The position numbers and the translations under genes are program-made. From Bdellovibrionales bacterium (GTDB lineage: Bacteria > Bdellovibrionota > Bdellovibrionia > Bdellovibrionales > UBA1609), in NCBI GenBank assembly GCA_026713205.1, contig JAPOOY010000085.1, positions 1 through 14,382 of the forward strand: a stretch of DNA of 14,382 nt, in the 5' to 3' direction. Position 1 is the stretch's first letter; every line of letters starts with the position of its first letter. The notes below the pieces were generated by a model. That model saw only the letters and a program-made list of their open reading frames with translations, searched no databases and was not told the DNA's origin. Positions 1-7,912 of this stretch are shown piece after piece.

Positions 1-159
1 AAATGACAGGTTTTTATTGAAAAATACCGGGTTTTTATGTATTCACAGTTCTGTGCTTTTAAAAGACGAAGCATAGAGGATAAAGCGGATCATCTGTGAG
101 TTTTAATGAAAAAATCCACTTTAACACTTGTCTTATGGTTTTAGAGTAACAAGGCTGCC

Positions 160-1392
160 ATGTTCATCTCATTTTTTCCATATCCCAGAATTTTTTTCAC
201 TTCCTTTTTGGTTTGGTGTTCTATTTTAGTGGGAGTATGGTACAAACTTGGGGATGATCTGGGGCGCTTTCTTGGTTTCCAAATACCGTTAAAAGAGGAA
301 CAGGTTATATTCGGGCTGTCTTTCTTTTTTTCCCAGAAATTTCTTTGGTTTTATTTATTCTATTTCACAGCCACGGTTCTTTTTTATTTTTTCTGGAAAG
401 TGATAAGTCGCCGTAATAAATGGCTGGTATGGTCTATTTTAGGCTCTTCTCTCATCATATTTTTAACCTGGTTTTCTGTACAATTCATGGTGGCCTATAA
501 TAATTGGCTGCGTCCCTTCTTTGATATGATCCAGGACGCTTTATCCGGGAAAAGAACTGTTGAGGTCATGGAAATCTATACACTTCTATTCTCTATTTTT
601 GGAGTGTTTGCCATAGGAGCCATTGTCTTTGTTTTTAACAGGTTTTTTACCAGTCATTATATCTTCCGGTGGCGGACAGCAATGAACGATTATTATATTT
701 TTCAATGGAGTCAGATACGAACCATTGAGGGAGCTTCCCAAAGAGTGCAGGAAGATGCTATGAAATTTTCCAGTATCATGCAAGGTCTTGGCACTTCAAT
801 GATGGATTCAATCATGACATTATTTGCCTTTTTACCTGTTATGATAGAGCTTTCTGTTCATGTTAAGGAGCTTCCTATTGTCGGCGCTATACCGGCGCCA
901 CTCTTATTTGCTTCAATAGGTTGGTCTCTTTTTGGGACACTCTTATTAATCATAGTGGGAATTAAACTCCCGGGATTGGAGTTTGAAAATCAGAAAGTTG
1001 AAGCGGCTTACCGGAAGGAACTTGTGTATGGAGAAGATGATAAAAAGAGGGCTGGCCTCAAAATTTTACAGTTGCTCTATAATGATGTTCGGGCTAATTA
1101 CTTCAGGCTTTATTTTCATTACGCTTACTCCAATGTAGCGAGGATTTCCTATATTTACGCGGATTACATTTTTGTCCTGTTTATCATGGCTCCGACGATT
1201 GCGGCTGGAGGAATTACCTTTGGAATTTTTACCCAGATTCGCATGGCTTTATTCCAGGTGAGTAATTCATTTCAATATCTGGTTAACTCCTGGACAACAA
1301 TTATTGATCTTTTGTCAGTTCATAAAAGATTAGCTCATTTTGAAGAGGCCATAAAAAATCAGAACAGGAATAAATCTATTCCTCCCGCTTAA
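160..1392 (+). CDS. sbmA: SbmA/BacA-family peptide antibiotic transporter
   Basis: Inner-membrane importer of the SbmA/BacA family. Known members take up proline-rich peptides, microcins and bleomycin-like compounds using the proton gradient and have no ATPase domain. The 410 residues match the family length (about 406 in E. coli). Family signatures are visible along the protein: FRWRTAMN (169-176), QRVQED (194-199), a GIKLPGLEF block (267-275) running into EAAYRKELVYGEDD (281-294), NYFRLYFHY (313-321), and a C-terminal NSWTT stretch. Hydrophobic helices fill residues 10-30, 60-80, 88-112, 140-162, 215-232 and 245-268. The start is supported by AAGG about 5 nt upstream. A weak promoter candidate, TTGAAA-17-TATTCA, lies at 17-45. 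It is a lone gene convergent with the oxidase operon. Family assignment rests on recalled similarity and is strong; the substrate is not known. Confidence 0.95.
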   Translation: MFISFFPYPRIFFTSFLVWCSILVGVWYKLGDDLGRFLGFQIPLKEEQVIFGLSFFFSQKFLWFYLFYFTATVLFYFFWKVISRRNKWLVWSILGSSLIIFLTWFSVQFMVAYNNWLRPFFDMIQDALSGKRTVEVMEIYTLLFSIFGVFAIGAIVFVFNRFFTSHYIFRWRTAMNDYYIFQWSQIRTIEGASQRVQEDAMKFSSIMQGLGTSMMDSIMTLFAFLPVMIELSVHVKELPIVGAIPAPLLFASIGWSLFGTLLLIIVGIKLPGLEFENQKVEAAYRKELVYGEDDKKRAGLKILQLLYNDVRANYFRLYFHYAYSNVARISYIYADYIFVLFIMAPTIAAGGITFGIFTQIRMALFQVSNSFQYLVNSWTTIIDLLSVHKRLAHFEEAIKNQNRNKSIPPA

Positions 1393-1397
1393 AATTT

Positions 1398-1422
1398 CAG
1401 ATTTTTAAATGAAAAAAATCTG
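1398..1422 (+). terminator. Hairpin just after sbmA, possible terminator
   Basis: A 9-bp perfect stem (CAGATTTTT at 1398-1406 pairing with 1414-1422) with a 7-nt loop begins 6 nt after the sbmA stop codon. No good T-run follows on the + strand, so it is either an imperfect intrinsic terminator or a 3'-end stabilising hairpin. It lies between convergent genes. Confidence 0.4.
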
Positions 1423-1452
1423 GTTCCGTTAAAAACCATAAAACTCAAACAT

Positions 1453-1672
1453 ATACTCCTCCGGTTTGAAATTTTCCGGTTCTTCATAAGAAAAAAGGAT
1501 TACCCCTTTATAACAGACTATAGGGGTCAAAAATTCAAATATGCGTTTTGCTTTAGTGCGACTTTCAGCCGCATCTGTGTCAAAGCCGAACTCATTTTTG
1601 ACCCCTATAGTCTGTTATAAAGGGCCTATGTCTCTTAAATAAAAACCGGAAATTTTCAAACACGATCGGTAT
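1453..1672. repeat. MITE-like inverted-repeat element, copy 1
   Basis: A 220-bp imperfect palindrome fills most of the 324-bp gene-free stretch between sbmA and ctaB. Its ends are a 17-bp motif: the left end at 1453-1469 is the inverted form and the right end at 1656-1672 reads TCAAACACGATCGGTAT. Inside is a perfect 30-bp inverted repeat (1504-1533 with 1595-1624). Within that is an 85-bp core (1522-1606) bounded by AGGGGTCAAAA and its complement. The core closely matches copy 2 near 7672, but its innermost stem (about 1549-1584) has decayed. No ORF and no clear target-site duplication are seen. It resembles a non-autonomous mobile or REP-like element; no transposase is present in the window. 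Confidence 0.75.
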
Positions 1673-1716
1673 AACAACCGGTATCTGATAAAATTTGATA
1701 GATGTTTTCCGGTCAG

Positions 1717-2613
1717 TTATATAGACCAAAGAAAAAGCCACTTGTCCATAACCGGTGCGAAAAGGCAGGCGATAAGGCTCACATTAATCCAAAGAAAAAA
1801 TCTCAGCCATTGAGTGTTATTTTTCGTATATTTGTAAAATTCATAAAAAATCTTTACAGCTAAAGGACAGGTCAGGATAAGATGCATGACTCCGGCTCTC
1901 AAAAACAAAGGTGAGATGAGAACCAGCCCGCAATAGGCAATCACATAGAGGCCCATTTCATAAACGGTTTTATCAAACCCGTATGAAAGAGGTAAAACAG
2001 GAATTCCCCCTTTTTTGTAGTCTTCTTTATGGCGAATAGCCAGAATCCAGAAATGGGGCATTTGCCAAAGAAACATAATGAAAAACAAATAAATACATTC
2101 AGGGGTTAACAGGTAAGGATCCGCAAGGGAAGCGCCTATTACAGGCGGCAAGGCCCCGGGCAAAGCTCCCAAAACCGCTCCGTGGGACATTTGTTTTTTC
2201 CAAAAAAGGGTATAAAGCACATTGTAAAGAGCCACCGTTAAAAAAGCCAAACCAGCCGTTACAGGTTGTAAGATAAATAAGAATAAGAGACCTGTGGAAA
2301 TAAAGCCAAAGGCCAACACATAGGATTGAAAAGGGGAGATTTGCCCTTTGGGGATAGGCCGACCCCTGGTTCTTTTCATTTTGGAATCTATTTTCCATTC
2401 CTGAGCCTGATTTAAAATAAAACTGCCACTGGCTACAAGATACAATCCAGCCAGAAAGAAGAAAAAAACCGACCTGGAATAATCTGACAAACTTTGTAAG
2501 GAGAGAAAATACCCCAGAGAAGCCGTTAGAAGCACGAAAAACACAATACCGGATTTTGTCAGCTTGCCATAGGCTCGCAGAACGGAACTCAGTAAATGCA
2601 ATCCATATCTCAT
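1717..2613 (-). CDS. ctaB: Protoheme IX farnesyltransferase (heme O synthase)
   Basis: Transfers a farnesyl group from farnesyl diphosphate to the vinyl group of heme B, giving heme O, the precursor of heme A for the oxidase encoded just upstream. It is a 298-residue UbiA-superfamily membrane protein with about eight or nine hydrophobic helices. The first polyprenyl-binding motif is seen as N68-x3-E72-x3-D76 followed by SKMKRTRGRPIP (77-88). The second conserved region includes HKEDYKKGGIPVLP (195-208). The ALPGALPPVIG stretch (150-160) is also typical. It is the last gene of the oxidase cluster, 93 bp after coxD, and has its own promoter candidate (2626-2654). No Shine-Dalgarno sequence precedes the ATG. 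The first motif has Glu where many members have Asp, a conservative change. No ctaA is seen in the window. Confidence 0.95.
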   Translation of the reverse strand: MRYGLHLLSSVLRAYGKLTKSGIVFFVLLTASLGYFLSLQSLSDYSRSVFFFFLAGLYLVASGSFILNQAQEWKIDSKMKRTRGRPIPKGQISPFQSYVLAFGFISTGLLFLFILQPVTAGLAFLTVALYNVLYTLFWKKQMSHGAVLGALPGALPPVIGASLADPYLLTPECIYLFFIMFLWQMPHFWILAIRHKEDYKKGGIPVLPLSYGFDKTVYEMGLYVIAYCGLVLISPLFLRAGVMHLILTCPLAVKIFYEFYKYTKNNTQWLRFFLWINVSLIACLFAPVMDKWLFLWSI

Positions 2614-2625
2614 AAATTGTATGGA

Positions 2626-2654
2626 ATAATACTTTTGGTCGCTTGTTAGGTCAA
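2626..2654 (-). promoter_or_regulatory. Sigma70-type promoter for ctaB, near-leaderless
   Basis: On the minus strand TTGACC (2649-2654) is followed by a 17-nt spacer and TATTAT (2626-2631), a near-consensus pair. Only 12 nt separate the -10 box from the ctaB ATG, so transcription starting about 7 nt downstream would leave a 5' leader of roughly 5 nt. This agrees with the lack of a Shine-Dalgarno sequence. Confidence 0.6.
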
Positions 2655-2706
2655 TGTTTCCTTTAGATCCTTTTGATTTGAATTTTGTTTGGAAACAGAA
2701 AAAAGT

Positions 2707-3006
2707 TTAAAGAGTATTCACTTCCAGGACTCGGGTGATAATGTCAATTTTCGTGAGAAAGAAAAGCAGAACAACGAAAAAAACTCCGGAACCGAAAATC
2801 ACCCAGTAGAGCCTGTCCTCATACTTTAAGTGCATAAAATAGAGTAAAACCAATGCTCCTTTAACAGAGGCAATGAACATGGCAATAAAAGTGTTCCAGG
2901 CTCCAAAATCTATTTGAGCTACGGCAACAGTGATCACCGTCAAAAAAAGCAGAATGATTAAAACGCTTAAATAAGTCTTAAAGGGAACGGTGTGATGTTC
3001 TGACAT
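2707..3006 (-). CDS. coxD: Cytochrome c oxidase subunit IV (caa3-type, COX4_pro family)
   Basis: Small accessory subunit of the heme-copper oxidase. The 99 residues form three hydrophobic helices (about 12-32, 38-58, 66-86). The middle segment carries the family hallmark ASVKGALVLLYFMHLKYE (46-63). Length and position directly after subunit III are as expected for caa3-type oxidases. The start has a clear AGGAG about 7 nt upstream, and the gene follows coxC after a 16-bp gap. These subunits are thought to help assembly or stability and are not catalytic. Gene-symbol use varies (coxD, ctaF). Confidence 0.92.
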   Translation of the reverse strand: MSEHHTVPFKTYLSVLIILLFLTVITVAVAQIDFGAWNTFIAMFIASVKGALVLLYFMHLKYEDRLYWVIFGSGVFFVVLLFFLTKIDIITRVLEVNTL

Positions 3007-3022
3007 ATTTTACTCCTGTGAA

Positions 3023-3676
3023 TTATTCCACCAAATACAGTAAAGGGAACAGATAAATCCAAATCAGGTCCACCAAGTGCCAGAAAAGCCCCACATATTC
3101 CAGAGGTTTATAGTTATTTGGGCCAATTTTGTTTTGAAAGGCTCTGAAGAGCGCCCACCCTATCAATCCCATACCGGCCAGAACATGACTTGCGTGAAGA
3201 CCGGTCATTAAGTAGTAAAAAGAGAAATAGAGAGCCAACCCTTCCACATTTCCCTCTCCGGTGTAGGCAAAAAACTTTCCGGGGAAAATACCTACATGCA
3301 TTTTATGGCTGTATTCCATATATTTAATCAGCATAAACAGGAGACCACAGAACAAAGTCAGTATGAGGGACATCCGGCAGGCTTTCATTTTATTTTTTTG
3401 GGCATAATAAATGCTAAGAGCCATGGTGAAGGAACTGATCAAAAGGACCACAGTGTTAATGCCCCCTTTCTTCCATTCAAGAAAAGTGGCGCCGGCTTTA
3501 AATATTTCAGGATAAAGGCTGTGATAGAGAACATATCCCACAAACAATCCTCCAAACATCAGAATTTCCGTGCAGAGGAAAAGCCACATCCCTAAAGTGC
3601 CGGCGGATTCCTGCTGTTCATAGGAGTCAAAATGATGGGCCAAAGGCTTTGTCTGTGGAGAAGGTTTAGTTTCCAT
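3023..3676 (-). CDS. coxC: Cytochrome c oxidase subunit III
   Basis: Membrane subunit of the oxidase, 217 residues with about five helices, the short form typical of caa3-type enzymes. Recognisable blocks are [15 protein letters not shown] near the N terminus, [15 protein letters not shown] in the middle and [20 protein letters not shown] at the C terminus. The open frame extends upstream to 3814, but that extension lies inside coxA and has no family similarity. The ATG at 3676 (protein beginning METKPSPQ) is preferred because the conserved part begins about 25 residues later and because it overlaps the end of coxA by 11 bp, as expected for translational coupling. No strong Shine-Dalgarno sequence is seen. 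Confidence 0.93.
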   Translation of the reverse strand: METKPSPQTKPLAHHFDSYEQQESAGTLGMWLFLCTEILMFGGLFVGYVLYHSLYPEIFKAGATFLEWKKGGINTVVLLISSFTMALSIYYAQKNKMKACRMSLILTLFCGLLFMLIKYMEYSHKMHVGIFPGKFFAYTGEGNVEGLALYFSFYYLMTGLHASHVLAGMGLIGWALFRAFQNKIGPNNYKPLEYVGLFWHLVDLIWIYLFPLLYLVE

Positions 3677-5246
3677 AGTGATAAGGGCCTGTGGTGACTT
3701 GAGGGGTTTCTGAAAAGTTTTCATGGGGAGGAGGGGAGGTTGTCTCCCATTCCAAAGTTTTGGCTCCCCAGGGGTTTGCCGGAGCTTTAGGACCCTTAAA
3801 GATGGCCCATACAATCGCTATTAAAGCCACAACAAAACCTCCTCCAATAAACCAGGAGCCTAAGGTGGAAAGTTGATTTAAAGGTTCATAGGGAAGAGGA
3901 TAGTCAGCATAGCGGCGGGGCATTCCCTCAGCCCCTAAAATAAACTGAGGAAAAAAGGTGACATTAAAGCCAATGAAAATCAAGGCGAAACTCACCCGTC
4001 CCCAAAGCTCATTGTACATTCGCCCAAACATTTTCGGGAGCCAGTAATAAAAACCTCCCATGATGGCCATCAATGTGCCTCCCACCATAACATAATGGAA
4101 GTGAGCTACGACAAAGTAAGTGTCATGCAGATGCACATCCGCCGCAATAGTGGCCAGTATAATTCCCGTAACTCCTCCAATGAGGAAGAGAAAGAGAAAT
4201 CCCATAGCGTATAAAAGAGGAGTGTCAAACTTTAGAGAGCCTTTATATAAAGTCGCCGTCCAGTTAAAGACTTTAACGGCTGTGGGAACTCCCACAAGCA
4301 TTGTTAATCCGGAAAAAATAATACCGGCCCATTCCGACTGTCCACTTACAAACAGATGATGACCCCAAACAAAAAAGCTCACGGCGGCAATCCCTATGCT
4401 GGCCATGACAATAGATTTATAGCCGAATATATTCTGGCGGGAAAAGGCGACGATCAGTTCACTGATAATTCCCATAGCCGGTAAAATCATAATGTACACG
4501 GCCGGGTGAGAGTAAAACCAAAAGAAATGCTGAAATAAAATAGGATCCCCTCCTAAATTGGGATCAAAAATACCTACACCCAAAACCCGTTCCGCAATCA
4601 GCAGGAGCAAGGTAATGGCCAGGACCGGAGTGGCTAAAATCTGAATAATAGCCGTGGAGTAAAGAGACCAGACAAAAAGAGGCATACGGAAGAATGTCAT
4701 TCCGGGAGCCCTCAGTTTATGAATCGTTACGATGAAATTCAGTCCGGTTAAAATGGAGGAAAATCCCATTATAAAAGCCCCCAGAACAACGGGAATCACT
4801 GAAGTGCTCGTGCGGATGCTATAAGGAGTGTAAAAAGTCCATCCCGTATCCACTCCATTGAGCACAAGAGAAAAACAGGCAATCAGGGCTCCTGTAACCA
4901 GGCAGTACCAACTGAGGAGATTCACTCGGGGAAAAGCCACATCCTTGGCGCCGATTTGTAAAGGGAGAAAGAAGTTTCCTAAAAAAGCGGGGATACCGGG
5001 GATGATCACCATAAACACCATGATCGCTCCATGATAGGTCATGGCTTGATTGTAAAAATCCGTTTTTATAAAGTCTTCCCCCGCGGAAAAAAGCTCCAGC
5101 CGCATGAGTAAGGCAAAAATTCCACCAATAAGAAAAAAGGAAAAGATGGTGATCATATACAGGATGCCGATGCGTTTATGATCCAAAGTTAAAAGCCAGG
5201 AAGAAATCCCCTTTTGCCAGTTTAAATAATTTTTATTTTCCGCCAT
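3666..5246 (-). CDS. coxA: Cytochrome c oxidase subunit I, A2-type heme-copper oxidase
   Basis: Catalytic subunit that reduces O2 to water and pumps protons, 526 residues with about 12 helices. All metal ligands are present: H72 and H384 for the low-spin heme, H382 for the high-spin heme, and H247, H296 and H297 for CuB, with Y251 as the cross-linked tyrosine. The Mg-site pair H374-D375, the K-channel lysine K325 and the D-channel entrance D102 and N109 can be aligned. The helix VI motif is FYSHPAVY (244-251): the usual glutamate of HPEVY is Ala and a Tyr-Ser pair (Y245-S246) precedes the His, which defines the A2 subfamily known from Thermus and Rhodothermus caa3. The start has AGAGGA upstream. 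It lies 32 bp after coxB and overlaps coxC by 11 bp. Confidence 0.98.
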   Translation of the reverse strand: MAENKNYLNWQKGISSWLLTLDHKRIGILYMITIFSFFLIGGIFALLMRLELFSAGEDFIKTDFYNQAMTYHGAIMVFMVIIPGIPAFLGNFFLPLQIGAKDVAFPRVNLLSWYCLVTGALIACFSLVLNGVDTGWTFYTPYSIRTSTSVIPVVLGAFIMGFSSILTGLNFIVTIHKLRAPGMTFFRMPLFVWSLYSTAIIQILATPVLAITLLLLIAERVLGVGIFDPNLGGDPILFQHFFWFYSHPAVYIMILPAMGIISELIVAFSRQNIFGYKSIVMASIGIAAVSFFVWGHHLFVSGQSEWAGIIFSGLTMLVGVPTAVKVFNWTATLYKGSLKFDTPLLYAMGFLFLFLIGGVTGIILATIAADVHLHDTYFVVAHFHYVMVGGTLMAIMGGFYYWLPKMFGRMYNELWGRVSFALIFIGFNVTFFPQFILGAEGMPRRYADYPLPYEPLNQLSTLGSWFIGGGFVVALIAIVWAIFKGPKAPANPWGAKTLEWETTSPPPHENFSETPQVTTGPYHYGN

Positions 5247-5278
5247 AAAAATGTTCCTCTCTTTCTTTAATCATAAAA

Positions 5279-6244
5279 TTACTTTAAAGTCTTTATGTAT
5301 TCAATCAGTCCGGACAGTTCCTCTTCAGATAGAGTTCCCGCAAAGGGAGTCATTTGGTTTGGAAAACCCACTACAATTTTTTCCGAGGGATTTAAGATGG
5401 ACTCTCGCAAGTAATTTTCATCTACCATGAGGGACTTTCCATTCGTAAATTCCCTTTTTGCACCCATGAGACCCGACAAGCCCGGACCAATCCGTTTTTC
5501 TTTGGTGGTTGTGTGACAAACCGTACAGCGTCCTTGAAAGGCTTTCTTTCCAATCTCCGCAAGGCTCAGCCCTTTATAGGGATCATGGGCCAGCCAGTCT
5601 TCCCATTCCTTTAAGGACACCACATGCATTCGGGCCAGCATATTGGCATGGCCTGTTCCGCAAAATTCCGTACAAAATACCTGAAACTTTCCTTTGCGGT
5701 TCGCTTTAAACCACAGGGAAGTGTAAATTCCGGGAACCACATCCTGTTTGATGCGAAAGGTGGGAATAAAAAAACTGTGCAGCACATCTTTTGAGGTCAT
5801 GATCAGTTTGACGGGCTTATGAGAGGGAACATAAAACTCGTTGGTGGTTTTTTTTCCGTTTTTATACACAAATGTCCAATTCCACATCTGACCATAAACA
5901 TGAATTTCCAAACTGTTTTCAGGGGGTCGTTTAAAATCATAATAGAGAATCCAACCCCAGACAAAGGCGACAGCAAAGATAACAAGGGGGATAAAGCTCC
6001 AGATAAATTCCAGCAAAGTATTGTGGGAGACTTTGGCAGACCCCTGTTCCTTCTCTGATTTTCGTCGGTAGCGAATGGAAAAATAAGCAAAAGCGACAAT
6101 GACCAGGATACAGGACACAACACTGATACCCACAAGAAAATGATAGAGAGTGTCCAGTTTTTCCGCGTAGTCTGTTACCGGCGGGAGTTTTTCCGTTGAG
6201 GTTTGGGCATATCCTTTAAGAGAGAAAAAAAGTAAAGGGATCAT
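5279..6244 (-). CDS. coxB: Cytochrome c oxidase subunit II with fused cytochrome c (caa3-type)
   Basis: Electron-entry subunit, 321 residues. A short signal-like N terminus (MIPLLFFSLKGYA) is followed by two membrane helices (about 36-56 and 80-101). The periplasmic CuA domain has the YGQMWNWTF aromatic entry patch (117-125) and CuA ligands H156, C191, E193, C195, H199 and M202 in CTEFCGTGHANM. A linker leads to a class I cytochrome c domain with CTVCH (240-244) and a probable distal Met at M298 in NQMTPFAG. The fusion places the electron-donating heme on the enzyme itself. The ATG overlaps the sco stop as ATGA (4 bp), with AAGGAAAG upstream. The coxA gene follows 32 bp later. Confidence 0.97.
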   Translation of the reverse strand: MIPLLFFSLKGYAQTSTEKLPPVTDYAEKLDTLYHFLVGISVVSCILVIVAFAYFSIRYRRKSEKEQGSAKVSHNTLLEFIWSFIPLVIFAVAFVWGWILYYDFKRPPENSLEIHVYGQMWNWTFVYKNGKKTTNEFYVPSHKPVKLIMTSKDVLHSFFIPTFRIKQDVVPGIYTSLWFKANRKGKFQVFCTEFCGTGHANMLARMHVVSLKEWEDWLAHDPYKGLSLAEIGKKAFQGRCTVCHTTTKEKRIGPGLSGLMGAKREFTNGKSLMVDENYLRESILNPSEKIVVGFPNQMTPFAGTLSEEELSGLIEYIKTLK

Positions 6245-7071
6245 GAGAGTTTTCTTTCCTTAATCCAGTAGGGAACTAAAGTCACGAGCAGGGTAAAGGC
6301 CATAAAACCGGCTCCCGCGCGCATCAGATTATAAGCGTATAGGGTGTAACGATTTTCTCCGGGATTAAAGCGATAGCAAAAAAGACGGATACGATCGGTT
6401 ATGGTGCCTATTCGTCCCTGGCTTGCTTCCACAAGGGAGAGCCGAAGTGTTTCCGGTTTAAATTCCACTCCATAAAGGTATCGCAGGATTTGTCCTTTAG
6501 GGCTTAACAGGTAAGCCACGGGGGAATGGGCAAATTGATTTGTGGCTTCATCCCACCGAAAGGGAAATCCCAGGGATTTGGTGAGTTTTTTTATGTTTTC
6601 CGATTCACCGGTTAAAAAATGAACTTTTTGACCGGAACGATTAAACTTCTTTAAATAGGTTGTTTTTTTGTTGTCCGCCAGTTTCGGTGTTTCACTGGCA
6701 TCCATACTAACAGCAATGAAGGTGTAATCTTTTCCAGCCGTTTGAGGTATTTTTTGCATAGCATCAAACAGACCGTTGAGATGAAAGTTACATAAGCTGG
6801 GGCAGTTGTAATAAACCACAGTCATTAAAATAGCCGATTCTGTAAACAGATTTTTTAAGGAAACAGTATGACCTGGAGAATCTTTAAACTGCAAAGCCAG
6901 ATCAATGGATTGCCCTGTTTTTTCTACAACTTTCATATCCTTTAGGGGGAGAGGAGCTTCTTCCGCCAAATAGTTTTTCTTCCCCTCGTAAGCCAGAGTG
7001 GGAATAGAAAAAAAGAATAATAAGAGTTTAAAGAGCTGTTTTGGCGAACTCTTCCAGTTCTTTTGGATCAT
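6241..7071 (-). CDS. sco: SCO1/SenC-family copper chaperone for CuA
   Basis: Membrane-tethered, thioredoxin-fold copper chaperone that metallates the CuA site of subunit II. The 276 residues begin with a signal sequence (hydrophobic core about 13-27, LFKLLLFFFSIPTLA). The copper-binding CPSLC motif is at C90 and C94, and the third ligand, H182, is in FAHSPVAYLLSP. A C-terminal hydrophobic helix at about 253-268 probably anchors it, a layout seen in SCO proteins encoded inside caa3 clusters. The start at 7071 lies 44 bp inside the preceding cytochrome gene. It is kept because it is needed for the signal peptide and has AAGGT about 5 nt upstream. The gene ends with a 4-bp overlap with coxB. Confidence 0.95.
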   Translation of the reverse strand: MIQKNWKSSPKQLFKLLLFFFSIPTLAYEGKKNYLAEEAPLPLKDMKVVEKTGQSIDLALQFKDSPGHTVSLKNLFTESAILMTVVYYNCPSLCNFHLNGLFDAMQKIPQTAGKDYTFIAVSMDASETPKLADNKKTTYLKKFNRSGQKVHFLTGESENIKKLTKSLGFPFRWDEATNQFAHSPVAYLLSPKGQILRYLYGVEFKPETLRLSLVEASQGRIGTITDRIRLFCYRFNPGENRYTLYAYNLMRAGAGFMAFTLLVTLVPYWIKERKLS

Positions 7072-7534
7072 CCGTTACCTTATTTTTTGTTATGGAGTGA
7101 ATATAATGAACCAGCGTCCATCTGTCCAATACCGGCAGATGTTTAAAAGTGACCATAGAGGTGCCCTCAATTCCTTTTTGAAGGGTGATAAAGAGTTCCC
7201 TGGCCGATCCCCCTAACTTCCAATTTCCCTCCACAAGATTTCGTGGCGGTGGAACCAAACCGGGAGAGCCGTCCCCCAACCCTTTCGGGCCGTGGCAAAG
7301 AGCGCATTGGGCCTTATAAATTTTCTGGCCATGAGCCAGCAGGGCTTCCGTGGAAATCCAGGGCTGTTTTAACTCCTCAGGGCTGAATTTTTGTTCTTCC
7401 TCCGGGCCGGTGTCCTCCATTTCACCTAAATCAATGGAATGGCGGACCGTCATTAGATACACAATCCACAGGGAGGCTATGAGTAAAACCCCCATTAAAA
7501 AATAAAAGCCGTATTTATTATAGGCCGTGTCCAT
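7028..7534 (-). CDS. Membrane-anchored monoheme cytochrome c
   Basis: Probable electron carrier to the oxidase, or a cytochrome subunit associated with it. The 168 residues have an N-terminal membrane anchor (about 10-29), an acidic linker, and a class I cytochrome c domain with CALCH (77-81), a PPPRNL segment (95-100) and a likely axial Met at M127 in GTSMVTF. It is the first gene of the oxidase operon and overlaps sco by 44 bp. No clear Shine-Dalgarno sequence precedes the ATG. It carries a single heme, so with the heme fused to subunit II the operon encodes two separate c-type hemes. Confidence 0.9.
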   Translation of the reverse strand: MDTAYNKYGFYFLMGVLLIASLWIVYLMTVRHSIDLGEMEDTGPEEEQKFSPEELKQPWISTEALLAHGQKIYKAQCALCHGPKGLGDGSPGLVPPPRNLVEGNWKLGGSARELFITLQKGIEGTSMVTFKHLPVLDRWTLVHYIHSITKNKVTDDPKELEEFAKTAL

Positions 7535-7553
7535 TTCAAAAGGTTTAACCAGT

Positions 7554-7592
7554 GGGGACAGATGAGGTCAAGCTCTTCTCACAGGGGGACAG
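7554..7592. repeat. Two GGGGACAG direct repeats in the oxidase operon leader
   Basis: GGGGACAG occurs at 7554-7561 and 7585-7592, exactly 31 bp apart (about three helical turns), between the candidate -10 box and the start of the cytochrome c gene. They may be a tandem regulator site or a remnant of a repeat element. Chance cannot be excluded. Confidence 0.35.
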
Positions 7593-7610
7593 GACTTTTT
7601 CCAGGTTGTT

Positions 7611-7638
7611 ATTATACTCTTCCGGTTTGAATTTTAAA
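7611..7638 (-). promoter_or_regulatory. Candidate promoter of the oxidase operon
   Basis: A perfect TATAAT on the minus strand (7611-7616) has TTTAAA (4 of 6 to the -35 consensus) 16 nt upstream at 7633-7638. The leader to the cytochrome c ATG would be about 70 nt. The whole spacer is the left terminal motif of repeat copy 2, so the promoter appears to be built from the repeat element. Confidence 0.45.
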
Positions 7639-7825
7639 GTTTTTCAGATATACCTTCCCTTAAGAAAATAGAGGGGTCAAAAGTTCAAACATGCGTTTTG
7701 CCACAGAGCGACTTTCAGTCGCTCTGTGGCAAAGCCGAACTCACTTTTGACCCCTCTATTTTCTTAAGGGAGGGTGTAAGTATTCTTTCATCTGGAAAAC
7801 CTCAAAACTCAAACCGGATCGGTAT
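7614..7825. repeat. MITE-like inverted-repeat element, copy 2
   Basis: A 212-bp imperfect palindrome between the divergent oxidase operon and the BamE-like gene; it fills most of the gene-free 7535-7912 stretch. Its terminal motifs are at 7614-7630 (inverted) and 7809-7825 (TCAAACCGGATCGGTAT). A perfect 28-bp inverted repeat (7656-7683 with 7744-7771) encloses a core (7672-7755) that aligns with copy 1 at 1522-1606. The innermost hairpin is intact here: a 16-bp perfect stem (7697-7712 with 7718-7733) with a TTTCA loop. The outer arm sequence differs from copy 1 although each copy's own arms match perfectly. No coding capacity is seen. Confidence 0.75.
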
Positions 7826-7856
7826 TTAAGGAGTTCGGCGATTATTTTTGAAGGTG

Positions 7857-7885
7857 GCGACATTTCAACCGAAAAAATGTAGTAT
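7857..7885 (+). promoter_or_regulatory. Possible promoter of the BamE-like gene
   Basis: GCGACA (7857-7862), a 17-nt spacer and TAGTAT (7880-7885) each match 4 of 6 consensus bases and would start transcription near 7892, about 20 nt before the ATG. This is weak evidence from position and match only. Confidence 0.3.
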
Positions 7886-7900
7886 AGGGTATAAAAAATT

Positions 7901-7906
7901 GAGGGG
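7901..7906 (+). promoter_or_regulatory. Ribosome binding site that fixes the BamE-like start
   Basis: GAGGGG ends 6 nt before the ATG at 7913. It abuts the alternative TTG at 7907, which leaves no spacer, so the ATG is the start. Confidence 0.7.
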
Positions 7907-7912
7907 TTGTAT

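Noticed and set aside
1504..1624. Bidirectional terminator for sbmA and ctaB
   Set aside because: The same core palindrome occurs between divergent genes at 7656-7771, and no suitable T-run follows, so termination is not its general explanation.
3677..3814. A 46-residue N-terminal extension of subunit III
   Set aside because: It lies wholly inside coxA in another frame and has no subunit III similarity. The internal ATG at 3676 gives normal length and an 11-bp overlap.
7907..7912. TTG start for the BamE-like gene
   Set aside because: The GAGGGG site would directly abut it; the ATG at 7913 has a proper 6-nt spacer.
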